From contig NC_088172.1 of the NCBI RefSeq assembly GCF_028769735.1, positions 37,348,397 through 37,412,396 of the forward strand: a DNA stretch of 64,000 nucleotides, written 5' to 3'. This stretch comes from Zonotrichia leucophrys gambelii. Its lineage: Eukaryota; Chordata; Aves; Passeriformes; Passerellidae. Numbering within the stretch: position 1 is the stretch's first letter; the number at the start of each line of letters is the position of its first letter. Below are positions 13,895 to 25,875 of the stretch, in pieces. The notes below the pieces were generated by a model. That model was not told the DNA's origin and did not search any database. It was given only the letters and a program-made list of their open reading frames with translations. The translations under genes and the position numbers were made by a program.

Positions 13895-14170
13895 TTTGTT
13901 TCAAGGCTCAGTGGTAGAAAGCAGAGGTGAAAGGGACCTAGGAAAGGAGATGCTCTCATCTGTCCAGCTTCCCCACATCAGGAGCTACTCCATGCGTGTC
14001 ATTCCTGGCAGATGTTTGCCTAATCTGCTCTTAAAAAACTCCAGTGATGGGGCTTTGACAGTCTCCTTAGGCAATCTGCTCCAGTGCTTTGCTGTACCTG
14101 TCATTAAGAAGGGCTCCTGATATCTAACCTGCAATTAAAGGCCATGATTTCCCACACAACCCATCATCAG
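13895..14170 (-). mobile_element. Old, diverged CR1/L3-like LINE fragment, minus strand
   Basis: The motifs aaagggacctaggaaaggag, ctcttaaaaaactccagtga, tggggctttgacagtctcc, ttaggcaatctgctccagtg and attaagaagggctcctgat match the reverse complement of the 3' coding/UTR part of CR1-superfamily LINEs. It is more diverged than the copy at 415-655, suggesting an older insertion. Edges are approximate. A chance frame of 74 codons runs through it and is not a gene. Confidence 0.75.
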
Positions 14171-14287
14171 GCTGACCTTACAGCCCAACCACCTCCACCA
14201 AGTCAGCTGCAGTTTCCTCACTCGATCATCTTTGCCAGCACCGCTCCTTGGGCAGTGTGCTCTGCTCTGGCAGTAACAGTGAGGTGA

Positions 14288-14311
14288 TGTGTGTGTGTGT
14301 GTGTGTGTGTG
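14288..14311. repeat. (TG)12 microsatellite
   Basis: A perfect run of TG/GT dinucleotides, 24 bp long, lying just after the old CR1 fragment in the upstream SOBP intron. Confidence 0.95.
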
Positions 14312-16316
14312 CCACTGGTCTTGCCAAGTGTCCAGCCTGGTGTCCCAGAGGCTGGCAATGGGCTGGTTCCCTCTCAGATCCCATGCAGTTGATGGGAGGG
14401 CGGCTGTGTGCCAGTAGAGGGTATTGAATTAGGAGAATCAGTAAATCCCAGGAGAGGCACTGCCACTGTGAAGTTGCAGCAGTTTTGCACTGATAAAACT
14501 AGCAGTGCTAACCATGGTTCCAGGCCTCAGAACATGAGCTGATGCCTTTTCTTGTCCTGGAACAAAATGTGCTGTGAGAGGAATTGTTCCATATATTACA
14601 TGTATGCATTCAATCACATCTAGCAGTTAGTACATACATTTTTTGATGAGTACATTCCTATAATTATTTTAGCAGTATTAAAGCTTTTTTTAAAAAAAAA
14701 TCAGAGTGATCACAGATTTGGCTCATTTTTTTTTGCAGTTGTTTCCTTTTGAACAATAGCATCCCACGGCAGCCAGGCCTGATGGCAAAGCTGTAGATGC
14801 CAGCTTGCTGTGAGTGAGATGCTGGGGAGCCGAGGCAATCACGAGGTGTGCAGCAGTGATTGAGAGTGGGTCAGTGTAGGCACAGATGCATCACAATATG
14901 ACCATTGCAAGATAAATTCTGAGCCACTTTTTTAATATGATTAGAACAGTAATAAACATTGTAAGAGTATTTCCTTCTGCAAATTATTTACAACTGGAAA
15001 ATGGTAGAAATGAATTAATGGAAAGATACTGGAGAATTAGTCCTGACTGCTCAGAATATGTGTTTTTTACAATGGAAACCAGCTAGCTAAATTGGGTGTA
15101 TTTCTGCTGCCCGAGCGAATTTTGGCAGTATGTAGCTAAACAGGTTTTGAGACTAGGAAATTTTAGCGACATCCACAATTAAGTACAGCAAGGTTTAGAT
15201 CAGTAGGACCAGGAGCATGTTTCTGTCAGCAGGGGTGAATAACCTTTGTGTAACTGACAGTTTTGGTAAGCAGGTCAAGTTCAGTGGGGTTTGTCTCTGT
15301 ATTTTGACAGATGCACTCCAAACACCCTGATATCCATTTCATTTTACAAGGTGTGTGCGCGCACCAAGACAACGCTCCAGAGGGTCACTGGCAGGTTACA
15401 ATGTGCCAGCCATCACATGCACAATGCAGTGCATGGTGCCAAGATAAAATTTCAGGGGTCTGGGGGCACCAACAGCATTCAGAGCCCCACACAACACCTT
15501 TGCCCCACCAGTATCTCCCTAGCTGTCCCTCACTGAGCATCCCATTGGCATCTGTTTTCCCAAGTTGACAGATCTCTTTCTATTTGTGCAAGGCATTTTT
15601 AAGGCATTCATCCCCCAGCTGTCTTCTAGATGACCTGGAAGAACTTCAGTGAGTTGCCCATATTCCTTCAAGGAGGAAAGGACAAAATTTATTTTCAAGA
15701 TTTGTGAATTTTGAGGTGTGTTTTGTTTTAGAAAACCTGTTTAGATTTGAACTTTATATTCCACGCAGCATGGAGGTAGATTTATTGTGAAAGAGAGCTT
15801 TTAGTTTCAAACTAATAATTGGAAGAATACATTTAAATCTTTGTCAGTATAAAAGTGACTTCAGATGTTCAGGAATCCTCTTTCTTGTGGTTTTAAAGGA
15901 AAATTTTAAACATTTTTTACCCCACAACTATTGAGGGCATTGAAAGAAAATACCCATAAACTGTTAGGAATCATACAGAATAAACTTTTTTCCTACTTCT
16001 CTTGTTCTTGTAATCACCATCAATTTTAGGTACTTCCCAAAATATACCTTTGGACAAATTTTTCACCATTAAAAATGGCATTTTCTGTTGGGCAAACTGT
16101 GCTCACACCCCATGGCTGACAAGCAGAGGCCTGAGTCAAAGCCTGCTGGAGTCAAGGGGCTTTCACTGAGGTGCAGACCCTGCATGTTTTCCTAAAAATC
16201 GCCAGTGCTGTTAGGCCACATCTCCCCTTCCCCAGCCCATCTCCTCGGGGAGAGGCAGAAGCCTGTTTGAAGACAAACAAGTCGCAGAGCCTGCAAGGTG
16301 TAAATATCTTTCATAA
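14312..16316 (+). other. SOBP: SOBP intron between TG repeat and CpG island
   Basis: No exon or repeat recognised. One frame (15311-15568) reads AWCQDKISG, superficially like the first SOBP zinc finger, but it lacks the rest of the finger and was rejected. Confidence 0.55.
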
Positions 16317-16616
16317 ATGCCAACGCCGAAAAGCCGGCGCGCCGGGCGCGTGACACGCGGTGACAGGCAGCTCTCGGCGCGCGGGGGGCGAGCGAGGTGC
16401 CAGCTCTCGCTGCCACAGGCACTGAGGTGTGCCCGGATTGCACCTGGGCATCCCCGGGCACCCCTGCCCCGGGAGCACACACGGGCAGCAGCAGGGATGG
16501 GCGCAGAGCTGCGGCTCCCGGCCCCGCGCCCCTGCCCGCGCCCCTCGCCCCCGATGCGGTCGCCCTGCCTCTGCCCTCCTCCTCTCCCCGGCTTCTTTGG
16601 GCAGGGGCTGATTTAA
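16317..16616. promoter_or_regulatory. Intragenic CpG island, candidate internal promoter of SOBP
   Basis: About 300 bp with very high G+C and, by my count, roughly thirty CpG dinucleotides, abruptly different from the AT-rich flanks where CpG is rare. The first 70 bp (ccggcgcgccgggcgcg) are especially dense. The 16515-16560 part has repeated ccgcgcccc/gcccgcgcccc boxes of the Sp1/KLF type. An atttaaatag TATA-like string follows at about 16611-16620. The island lies about 1 kb upstream of the 96-nt SOBP exon. Open frames across it on both strands look like products of high G+C, not genes. It could be an alternative promoter, an enhancer CpG island or a silent methylated island; the sequence alone cannot decide. 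Confidence 0.65.
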
Positions 16617-16619
16617 ATA

Positions 16620-17110
16620 GGTTGGCAGGGAGCCAGGAGCTCATCATTTTAATGCAGTGTAAAATGGAATGTGCATAATTATATGCAAGCCATATGTGAG
16701 GGAGACAGCTCAGCTGTGAATTTTGGGAGGCTGTGAGAGGGAGAGAGTGAACAGTCAGGAATCAGATGAGATGGAGCGGAACGGAGTGCAAGTGTCACTC
16801 AAATGAACAGTGTAATGAGCGTATTGCTGACACTCCTCCTTTCACCTGCTTCTCCCTTTTGCTTTAACTCAAAAAGCAGAAAATGCTCGAGATGAGAAGG
16901 GAAAAATACTATATGCAAGCAGGATTGGTAATGGGCTCTGGTAATGTCTCCATTTAGACTTCAGCTTTCTTAATTAACAGTGTAGTTACAAATAACCAGT
17001 AACTTTTAATGCATCTTTGTCATTAAATATTTTGACCGCATTTGACTGAAGGATCATTGTTCTCACTCAATGATTGCTCCTTTCAAAGCTTCACTTAAAC
17101 ATGGAGGGGA
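16620..17110. promoter_or_regulatory. Candidate noncoding regulatory element next to the CpG island
   Basis: Non-repetitive AT-rich sequence directly following the CpG island and ending about 480 bp before the 96-nt SOBP exon. It holds gcataattatatgcaagc (POU/homeodomain-like, 16673-16690) and a second atatgcaagcagg at about 16911-16923. It also holds taattaac and gaccgcatttgac strings. No repeat and no coding frame were seen. Conservation cannot be judged from one sequence. Confidence 0.35.
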
Positions 17111-17565
17111 AATCCATTTATTTGTAATAGTATTACATGTAAATTATGAGTATGAAAGCTTTTATTTTTTTAATTTATTTTTTGGCCTTACTGTTAAACT
17201 GAAAATACAAGTACATCATCTAGGGATTGCTTAAGCATGTCAAAAAGTTTAATGGAGTACATATGTAATGTAATCCTGAAAAATGCCATGGAGTAAATTG
17301 AAACCCTGAGTTACTCAGTTTCCAGCTCAAATATTTCATTTTGGTTTTGTCTTTTGTTGTTCTAATTATTACTCCACAATGAATTTGCATGTTCAATCTA
17401 AGCTATGTAAGAAAACAGCATCCCAAGTTCTCATATCTAAAAGGTGTACTATTTAAAGAAACTTTTTAATAATGTTGTATTTTGGGATTCCCGTCTGTTT
17501 TAATGATCTGAGCTGTTATGCTTTTAGCTATATTTTTCCTTCCATTATTTGTAAGTCCCTAAATA

Positions 17566-17586
17566 GGCCATTATATTTCCCTTCAG
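17566..17586 (+). other. SOBP: 3' splice acceptor before the 96-nt SOBP exon
   Basis: A short T/C-rich tract (atatttcccttcag) ends in AG at 17585-17586, just before the GCT codon that starts the SOBP-matching frame. A possible branch point (ccctaaat) lies about 25 bases upstream. The protein match on the exon side fixes the boundary. Confidence 0.9.
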
Positions 17587-17682
17587 GCTAGAGATGAAGA
17601 TGGACATGCTGAAAATTTTCCCCAGCAGCACTATGCTAAGGAAACTCCAAGACTTGCCTTCAAGAATAACTGCGAACTACTT
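17587..17682 (+). CDS. SOBP: SOBP internal coding exon (96 nt), linker between the FCS zinc fingers
   Basis: This exon is too short to stand out as an open reading frame. It was recognised by translating between a clear acceptor (pyrimidine-rich ...ttcccttcag, ending at 17586) and a strong donor (gtaagaat from 17683). The 32 codons start [10 protein letters not shown] and end FKNNCELL, which matches vertebrate SOBP directly before its second zinc finger. The exon is phase 0 at both ends and joins in frame to VCDWCK at 51211. SOBP is a nuclear protein named for binding Sine oculis/SIX factors; loss causes inner-ear defects in Jackson circler mice and an intellectual-disability syndrome in people (family knowledge). 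The segment itself has no catalytic motif and is probably a linker between the two metal-binding fingers. Because its length is a multiple of three, skipping it would preserve the frame. The exon that should come before it, carrying the first finger, is not visible in the window. It is probably the penultimate coding exon. Confidence 0.95.
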
Positions 17683-17690
17683 GTAAGAAT
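17683..17690 (+). other. SOBP: 5' splice donor after the 96-nt SOBP exon
   Basis: The sequence gtaagaat follows the CTT (Leu) codon. The intron side matches the donor consensus GTAAG well, which compensates for a weak exon side (CTT rather than CAG or AAG). It pairs with the acceptor at 51210 to define a 33,528-bp phase-0 intron. Confidence 0.92.
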
Positions 17691-20600
17691 AACATACTTA
17701 CAACAAGTCTAGATTGTTACTTTAGCACAGTGAAAACCGTTTTTTTTAAAGGCTTTTGTTCATTATGACATACATTATGAAATATGATAGGTTTTTTTTT
17801 TTACTGTTTTAGCGTTCTAATGCTAGTTCTGCTATCCGTGAACAGTTTAAGATCTTAAATTGCTTGGAAAATATCATATATTTGATGTCAGCACGTGAAT
17901 GGCCTTGTCTTACTACCTTGTCTTGCGCTGGTAAATCAGGGAGAGCCATGCGGGGAGTGGCTGGTGATGCACGGAAAGCCCCTCACCCCTTCCCCCAAGG
18001 CACCCCAAAACTCACTCTCCCATGCACCTTTTTAGCTCTGCCTTGTTTTCAGGTGGTGGTGCTGCATTCTGTTCTGCTAACAGGCAGTCCTCCCTTCAGA
18101 GCACGCCTGTTCCTCCCCTTCATAGCTGCATGCAACCTAGAGCATCCTCTCCTTTCCTCTCCACTCCTCTCCTCTCCATTCCTCTCCTCTGCTGTGGGGA
18201 AAGAGCGAAAGCCAGGAAAGCACTTACAGCGAGCCTGGAGTGTTTACAAGCCATAAGAGAGATGATATCAGCTGTGAAAGAATCTCTGTTCCAAGGCAGG
18301 GTTAATTCGCTGTTCATTTTAGCGTTTGCAGCTAGACAAGATTAAAAGCAAGCAGGAATGCCTATTATATTTCTATTAAATGAATCTGTTGGGACCTAAT
18401 GTTCTTGATTAGCTTGCGAAAATTAGTGCTCCACCATGAGTTTTTCTGTTTGCCTAAAGTAAACAGAGGATGAATTGTCATACATTTAAAAGAGATTCAT
18501 GCATGGCTTTTGAAAAGGGAGGTTTAGATACATCCGTAGAACTCTCCCTTGCATTCCCCTTTCTTCTCATCTGTACTTAAGTAAAATGTATCATTTGGCT
18601 AGATGGAAGTGTTTATGGAGAGCCAGTACACGGGGTTTTACTTTGAAACAACATTTCTTTTTTTCTGTTTGTAACCAGAGAAGAGGCGGGTGGCAGTGCA
18701 GGAGCAAGCTGTGTTTTATCTGCATTATTGCCCGTGCCTGCTCCCCCAGGATGCCTGGCCAAGCGCTGCTCTGGGTGCCCCAGGTGCACCAGGCAGTGAA
18801 AGTCGAGCTGATGAGCCGATAACCCAGCGCTGAAGCTGGCCTCCAGGTCCAGTCAGCTGGCCAGAGAAGCCCACAGCAGGAAGCAGCAGCTCAGGGCTGG
18901 TGGCCAGTCCCTGCTCCCCACAGTGGCCAGAGCACAGAGCATCTTGGCCACTCCTGTACTACTGAGCCTGCGCCCTCCTTCCCCACAAGTGTCCCCTGTG
19001 CTGAATCAGCCCTTGGTTAGGTAAAAACAATGCTTTTTAAACCCACGAGTGTCACTTGGAAGGTTCAGTTTGTTACCAGTATAATTCTCCCCAGCCAAAG
19101 GCAAGGTGACCCAGGAGATCTGGTCTTGGGCCCTCTTAAACCCTTTGCTAAGTTCCTGGTGGTTTCTGGGTTAGCAGTGTTACAACCTAAGGAGAGGGGA
19201 CTAGACAAACACAAAGAGTGGTTCCCTGGTGTACTCATAATTCCTGTGCCAAATAAATGAAGCTCTTTCTTCAAGGCCATGCTTAATTACTGTGCTGCTA
19301 ATCAGGCCTGATGAACCATCACAGCACACCAAGATGCTCCCAAAGTCAGTAGGCCTTCTTGGTGCTGGAGAAACTTAGTAATAGAGACAACATGGATATG
19401 TCATGTAATATTTCCATTGAAAATCTGCTTTATATTTAGTGCAAGCCATCAATGAACCAATTAACCCACTCTGTGCTATTAAAATCAAGCATTCTTTTAA
19501 TGCCCAGTTGCTTATTCCTCTATTAATACGCATTTAAGTTTTTGCTTTATTATATCACCACTGTGTCTGGCAAAAGCTCAAGTCATCAAAGTTAGTCTTT
19601 CATGTGCTTTTTTGGACAAGTTTCAATTCTTGTTTAAGGAAGTAATAAAGGCAATTTGTTATAGTTTTATTTTTCCTATGCTATTGGAAACAAAATTGGC
19701 AGGGATGTAATCTGCACTTAATTTGTATGTGGAAAAAAATAGTAGGCAAATAATGAATATGTACCTCTGCTATCTTTAAAGATGTATTTTAGGAACTTTC
19801 AGTGAAAATATGATGTTGAGCCTAGGTGTGGGTGGTGGGGGAGCTAGTGTTATTTGTTGAAGGTTCTATGTGTTTCACTGAGAGGTAGTGTTATTCCTTC
19901 TACATTTTACTTTATGGAAACAATGCTATATTAAAATGTGCTCAAATTTCAAAAGCTAATTTCACCAGAACTGGCCATCAAGAAACCTTCTTTCTCTTAA
20001 AGGCTACTCAGTATCCTTGAGAGAGGAGAAAAAAACCAAAACAAACATAAAAGAAAGGAGTGGGGACAGCTGATCCTCTAAAAAAATATTTTCCCAATGG
20101 TGAAAACTTACCCAGAATCTAACAGCACAAGTCAGATGCTGGCTGAGGGAACAGACGAGATTTTATAAATCAAAGAGAAACTGAAACTTGTTTATGCTTT
20201 TGAGAATGAGGAAATCCTTGGAGTTTTCTGAGGGCAGTTCAGAGTAAATAGAGTAATAGTCTGTCAGGTAAAATTGGAGGCTTGAGCTCAAAAATGCTTT
20301 TTTTTGCTTTAGGGTTTAGCTGCCATTTTCCATTGAGGTTAGTTTCGGCAAAGGCAGGCTCCTCAGTTTGGGAAATGCTCATGCTGGGAGAGTGCTGCCA
20401 GCCGGGATCCAGGGCTGGGTTGCTGCTGCTGGGTCTGCATGCCAGGGCTCTCCCTCAGGAGCCAGGCTACACTGGCTGAATCTTAACATCCCAGGCCACA
20501 GGCACACACAGCAAGTTTTAACTCTTCAGTACTTGGAGAGATTTTAAAGCATGGTAACATAGAGTATTAAAAATGTAACGTGGAGGATTACAAATTGTAT

Positions 20601-23600
20601 GCTTTCTTCAGTGCTTACACACCACAAGAGCAGACAATTTGATGAGATACAACTCAGCTTTTCTGTTTGTTTTTTGTCTTTTTTGAATGTGAGCAAGTTT
20701 GATAAGAAATAGAAGGAAGAAAGGTATAATTTAGGCAGAGGAAACCCCTGAAGTGCATTCAGTAGTTCTGCTCATTAAGAAAAGCAGTGACAATTAAATA
20801 TTCTGGTTAGTATGGGAAGCCATTTTGCAGTTATGGGATTAAACAGGGAACTCATTTCCCAAGCTAAATCCATACATGTTGTGTCTTGGGATTTGTTATA
20901 GGGCACAAATCTCAAAATGGTTAAGATGCTCTAATCAATGAGCAGATCAGATTTTCCTTGTGGACTTCACAGTATTTTTGAGAATTGAATCATGTTGTAT
21001 AAAGTTTAGCTATCCATGCTAAATATCGGGAACTACATAAAAGAAATCTATTTTTAAAGAGCCAAGTCAGCATGCTGTCTTGGCCAGCCATCCATTCTTC
21101 TCCCATAGGCACTGCCTCAGGATTTCAATTTCTTATTCCATGAGTGGCTGGAAGCTTTTCTTTCAGGCACATCTCTTTGTTTCCAGAAGGAAAAGGCAGA
21201 ATTTAGTCCCTGCTGTAAGCTGATTGTCAAGAAACAGTACAGTCCAGCTAACAGTGGATATGGGGAGAAAGATGGGATTAACTGCCGAGAAAGGGGAGGC
21301 TGGAGTGAAAAGGCCAGCAAGGAGCCCACAGCCCCAGCTCTAGCCGGATGAAATTCCTGAGCCATTGCCTAGAGAAAGGAAAAATCCATCTGGCACCCAC
21401 CCAGGTTAGTCAGGGTAGGGAGAGTCATGCTTGGTTGCCTTTTAACAAAAGTGGGAAAGAAAAACCAGAAGTTTGTCCTTCCTTCCCCCATTTACTCAAA
21501 TATTGAGTCAAGGTTTCAGATTGGCATGCTGCTGTATGAGGCTAGGAGGGTTTGATGTGTTAAGGAAATGAAACATCAGGTTGCTTTCCAGATAATTTGT
21601 TTATGGAGATGATGTGAGTACCACCCACTGCTGAGGGATTATATGTAAAGCAAACAAATAACTAAACAAAACATAAATATCCTGGAAAAAAATTCGTTTC
21701 CAGTCCTATACCCAGTTGAATCCATGCTTTTCCTGCAGAAAAAACCTCATCTTTTCATCTTTGAAATAAAAAAGTCTCTTCCTAGTAGTTCTGCTCCGGG
21801 AGGATAAATTTGTGAATGCAGTATGAGATGAATTATAAGTCCTGGTGCTTGGAAGCTATTATGTAAAAGACTCAAAATAAAACATGCTTGCTATTGGATT
21901 TAATGCAAACTCACCTACGGCTAGTTATCTTTAATCATTGACAAAAAGAGGCAGAGAAAACTGAAAACACATCTACAATGGAAACATGAAATGCAAATTG
22001 TTCTCTTATGAGCAAAAGGCCTTTGGGGAAGCTCTGGCAAAGCTGTGGTGAGCCAGAGCTACGGCTGATGCTTTGCTTGAAGTGGTGTCACTGTGCTCTG
22101 CTGTTCCAGCACTAGAGGCAGAGTCAGGACAAGGGGCACATGTGGGGCACCCAGACAGGGCAGTGGGGATGCAGGCAGGTTAACTTCAGAATTATGGCAC
22201 TGAAATGTGGGAAAGATTTTTTACCTACTAGACTGATATTTGAAAGTACTGAGAGTATTTGTGATCAGATGAGGCTGATAGGTTTTGGTGTTGTAGATGA
22301 GTTAAATGTAAATATGCATATTGGTATCCTTTGAAGGCCGTGAGAGTTTTGGATTCAGAAAGTGAGGCTTAAATTCATTTTTTTAAGGTGCCTGACCTGC
22401 TTACTGTGCCCTAGTATCAAGTAAACCCACTCCCTATTAGTGCCTCAGCAGCAGAAGAAAATACCTCTCAGTCCATTTAAAATCACAGTGCCTTCAAAAA
22501 AGGACTGAATTAGGGAGAAATAGCTTTGCTCATTCTGCCCCTTACCTTTCCACCCTTTTTGTCTCTCTCTCTTCTTATTCATAGCAGAGTGGAGAGAGAG
22601 GAAGAAGTGCAGTTCCTCCTGTGCTGTTCCTTGTTCTTCCTGCTTGGGTGCAAAGCAGCAGAGAAAAAGGGAGAGCACTTCCTTCATTCTGGCCAAGGAT
22701 GGGAATGTGCAGGGCTTTTGGCCTGAAAGCTGGTGCAGGAGTACTGCCAGCAGCTCTGAGGGGTGCAGGGCCACAGCTAGCCTGTCAGGTACAATCCTGT
22801 GGTCAGGAGGCAATTCTGCCACCTTGGAGGGGCAGGAGAGGAGAGGGGGGAGAGACCTGTGACACCTTGTGGAGTTCCAGATCGTAGAGCTACTGAGCCT
22901 GATGAGAGTTCAAAACCTCCACAGCCATGTCTAAATGCTGCTTCAGCATCAACAGATGCTTGTCTCACTGCTGGTGCAGTTTTTTAGTGGTTTTCTGATG
23001 GATTTCATCAGTTTCTTGCCTCAGTTTGTCTGAGGGCAACTGGTAGTCCTGCATCAGTTGCACTGTGGCACATGCAGTGATTCAAGCAGATGACTGTGCA
23101 AAACCCCCAGCAACCATCACTGGAGAGCCCACTGTGGGTTTCAGGGTCCTTGGATCAGGCACAGAGAGCTGTCAGAGTGGTGGTTATGGCCCTGGAACAA
23201 AAATATGGGGAAAAGCAATTGTAGCAGTGAATTGATACTGATGCTCTTAAAACCTCAGTAATCTTGGCCACATGAAATCCAACCTTTCTTGTGACTGAAA
23301 TAACAGTGACGCTTAGGTCATATGGTAGATTAATCGCCTGTAATGTTCCATTTTCAAAAACTAAATTGTCCATGAGCAATGGCAGAGTATTTTGAAACTA
23401 AACTCCCCAAAACCCCACTGAAAACCTTGCACTCTGTTTCTCTTCAAGTAAGGGCAACAAACCAGGAAAAGTTATTCTGAATGGTTTTTTGTCCTTGATT
23501 GCCGCCAGGCTGAATGAAGGGCTAAGTGGCACTTGCATGTTCCTGTTGAGTGCTGTGTAAATGCACTGAAAAAAGGCAGCATTCAGACCGTGGGCCTGTT

Positions 23601-25561
23601 TGCAGCCCTGGGGAGAGAGAGCCCTGACACCCAGCTCCAGCTGACCCTCCCTGCCTGCTGGCACAGGTGGGCACCATGGGGCACTGGGTGCCTTGGCATC
23701 TGTGCTGGGATCAGCATCCCCCTGGGATAACACAGGATCAAACACAGAGCTGCAGCCTGCCAGCCACCCTGCCACACTCTGTCCCCAGGAAATGATAGTC
23801 CCTGGGCCTGTCTGCACACATCTATTTACTGGGTAAGAACAAATGCAGCCACTGTCTTGCCCAGCACACAGGCTGTGTCCTTCTTGGCCCTGCTTTTTAA
23901 TAATAGGTTTTTCTATCCCACAATGGAAGCGAAGCCATTCCTCACATTATGGTGGCATGGACTGGACCTGGGAGGTTTTCTGGGCTGCAAGAGACTTTCT
24001 AGAGGATCCTGAGAGATTTCCTTGGTCTTTCAGGCCTTCTGCTCCCCTTCCCCTATCCTGCACCACCATGCTACTTAAAGTATTAAGCTTTTATTTCTTA
24101 ACCCACACCCATGTTTAGGACTCCACAACCTCTGATCCAAAGCCCAGTGAAATCAATAGGATCCCTCTTGTTCACTTGAGGTGGGTTCTGAATGACACCT
24201 TATGTTCTACAAACACAAAAAGATGAATGACTACTTTGAGACATCTTCTCCTGTCTGACCAAAAACCTCAGCAGGCCAGATAACAGCTAATTTGAAATGT
24301 AGAAAACAAGATCTTTATTAATAATATCTAAGGCGAAGGCTGACATCAGAGACCTGTTGTACGAACTAATAGAAAACAAAGCCCCAAAGTCTGAGGTAGC
24401 AGATTTTCTGCTGGAAAGAAGATCCAAACCTCACTTCTTTTACACCCAGGGTTAGTGAGTGATCAGGACTTAGATCACAAAGGAGGGTGAGGGATTCCCA
24501 CAGCTCCCACAGAGGTGGGCAGGGGAGTGCCAGTCACCCCTGGAGTGTCAAGGAGAGCAGTGCCCAGCAACACATAAAATACAAGGTATGAAAGTCACAG
24601 GAGCATCAGGAAAGGGAAGAAGGAAGGTAATAAAAGGAATAAAATTCTCCTCCATGGTCAGGGATATGTCTTCCTCCCCAAGCAGGCTGGTACCTCCTGG
24701 AGCTCTACATAATCCCCATCTTTTCAACCCGGTGAGCCAAATTAAGGAGGATGATTCAGGGCTCTAAAGAGATGGACTAAAAGGTGTGATAGCGAGAGGG
24801 GTGAGCAGCGTGGGAAGAGGGGCAATGGGAATAGGACAGATTTGGGAAATACTATGGCTACAGGCAGTGAGTGTTTGGCCTTCTGGAGCCAAGAGTGAGC
24901 CATATCCCCTTTCCCACAGCACCCATTTACATATGGAAAGCAGCTTTGCCCCAGTGCCTCTAATTTAGCATTTTCCTTCATCCCAATATTGGAGCATTAT
25001 TTTAGGATGTGGAATTTGACACTTTGTGAGCACAAGCCTGCCTTTTCTCAAAAGGAGGCATATTTTTAATTTTTAACATCACTGTTATTATTATTTCAAA
25101 AGAGAAGCAAAATACATTTGTTAAAAAGGAAAACAATTAAAATCCCATTACAGCTCCTAATCTGTCATCTTCCTTCCCAGGACAAGTATTAAAATTTTCA
25201 TTAATAAATCTGCACTTACTGATGACCTCTGAATAATTTCTCTAACCTTAATTTATCCTTACTGCAATACTGTGTTATATTACTCTAGTTTTACTCTTTA
25301 CTTTCCTTATTTGATATGTTTACTGAAGTTATAATTTTTGTATTAAACCTCTTGTCACTAAAAAATTGATTTTTTTTAAATATAAAAAAAGCCTCACAAT
25401 CTTTTTATTTACCACAAATTTAAACATGTAAAAAGTTAAAAAACTACTAGATGAAATTACATTTGTTGATTAGGAGACTACTTCTTAATAATGATTTCAA
25501 TAAATTTTGAAGTAAAAAATCCTGGAAAAATTTGTCAGCCATTCCCCCACCCAAACCTCTA

Positions 25562-25567
<6 letters not shown>
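17691..25567 (+). other. SOBP: Long SOBP intron, first part
   Basis: Noncoding. Contains the CT-rich tract at 18146-18192 and AT-rich, unique-looking segments at 18340-18480 and 19440-19570 that may be conserved. The open frames here are short. Nothing else supportable was seen. Confidence 0.6.
18146..18192. repeat. Short degenerate CTCTCC-rich tract
   Basis: Interrupted copies of ctctcct/cctctcc form a polypyrimidine run, compositionally like the longer tract at 39071-39254 and on the same strand. It lies about 460 bp after the 96-nt SOBP exon. Confidence 0.7.
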
Positions 25568-25593
<26 letters not shown>

Positions 25594-25622
25594 GAAAGAA
25601 AAAAAAGAGGGGGAAAAAAAAG
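25568..25622. repeat. Poly-A tract with interrupted A/G tail
   Basis: An uninterrupted run of about 26 A is followed by aaagaaagaaaaaaaagagg-type purine sequence. It could be the remains of a retroposed tail or a simple replication-slippage tract. No target-site duplication or retrogene body was recognised next to it. Confidence 0.9.
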
Positions 25623-25689
25623 AAGGTTCATATCTCTTGGGAAGAAAACCAGTTGAGAATTGTGGCTTAGCTTTAGGAAACTGGCATTC

Positions 25690-25875
25690 ATAACCTGTGT
25701 CAGGCACAGCATCACCAGCCAGGCAAGGGAGGGGATTGTCCTGCTCTGCTCTGCACTGGGGTGGCCTCATCTCATGTCCTGTGAGCAGTTTTGGGCACCA
25801 CAATATAAGAAAGGCATTAAATTATCAGAGTGTCCAAAGGAGGCAACAGAGATGGTTGAGTTAACCAGAGTCAAT
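25690..25875 (+). mobile_element. CR1-type LINE fragment, plus strand
   Basis: The + strand contains gccaggcaagggaggggatt, gtcctgctctgctctgcact, ggggtggcctcatctcatgt, gagcagttttgggcaccaca, atataagaaaggcatt and gtgtccaaaggaggcaacag, which follow the sense strand of the reverse-transcriptase C-terminal region of avian CR1. It is truncated at both ends. A 50-bp poly-A-rich tract lies about 70 bp upstream; it is not a CR1 tail, since CR1 ends in short octamer repeats. Confidence 0.85.

Noticed and set aside
15311..15568. Frame containing AWCQDKISG, similar to the start of the first SOBP zinc finger
   Set aside because: Only about four residues match; the second Cys pair (FCS..C) and the downstream basic segment are missing, and no suitable splice sites flank it. 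Judged a coincidence.
16192..16647. 151-codon Arg/Gly/Ala-rich frame on the minus strand, and frames on the + strand, across the CpG island
   Set aside because: High G+C removes stop codons in all frames; the residues are low-complexity and match nothing known.
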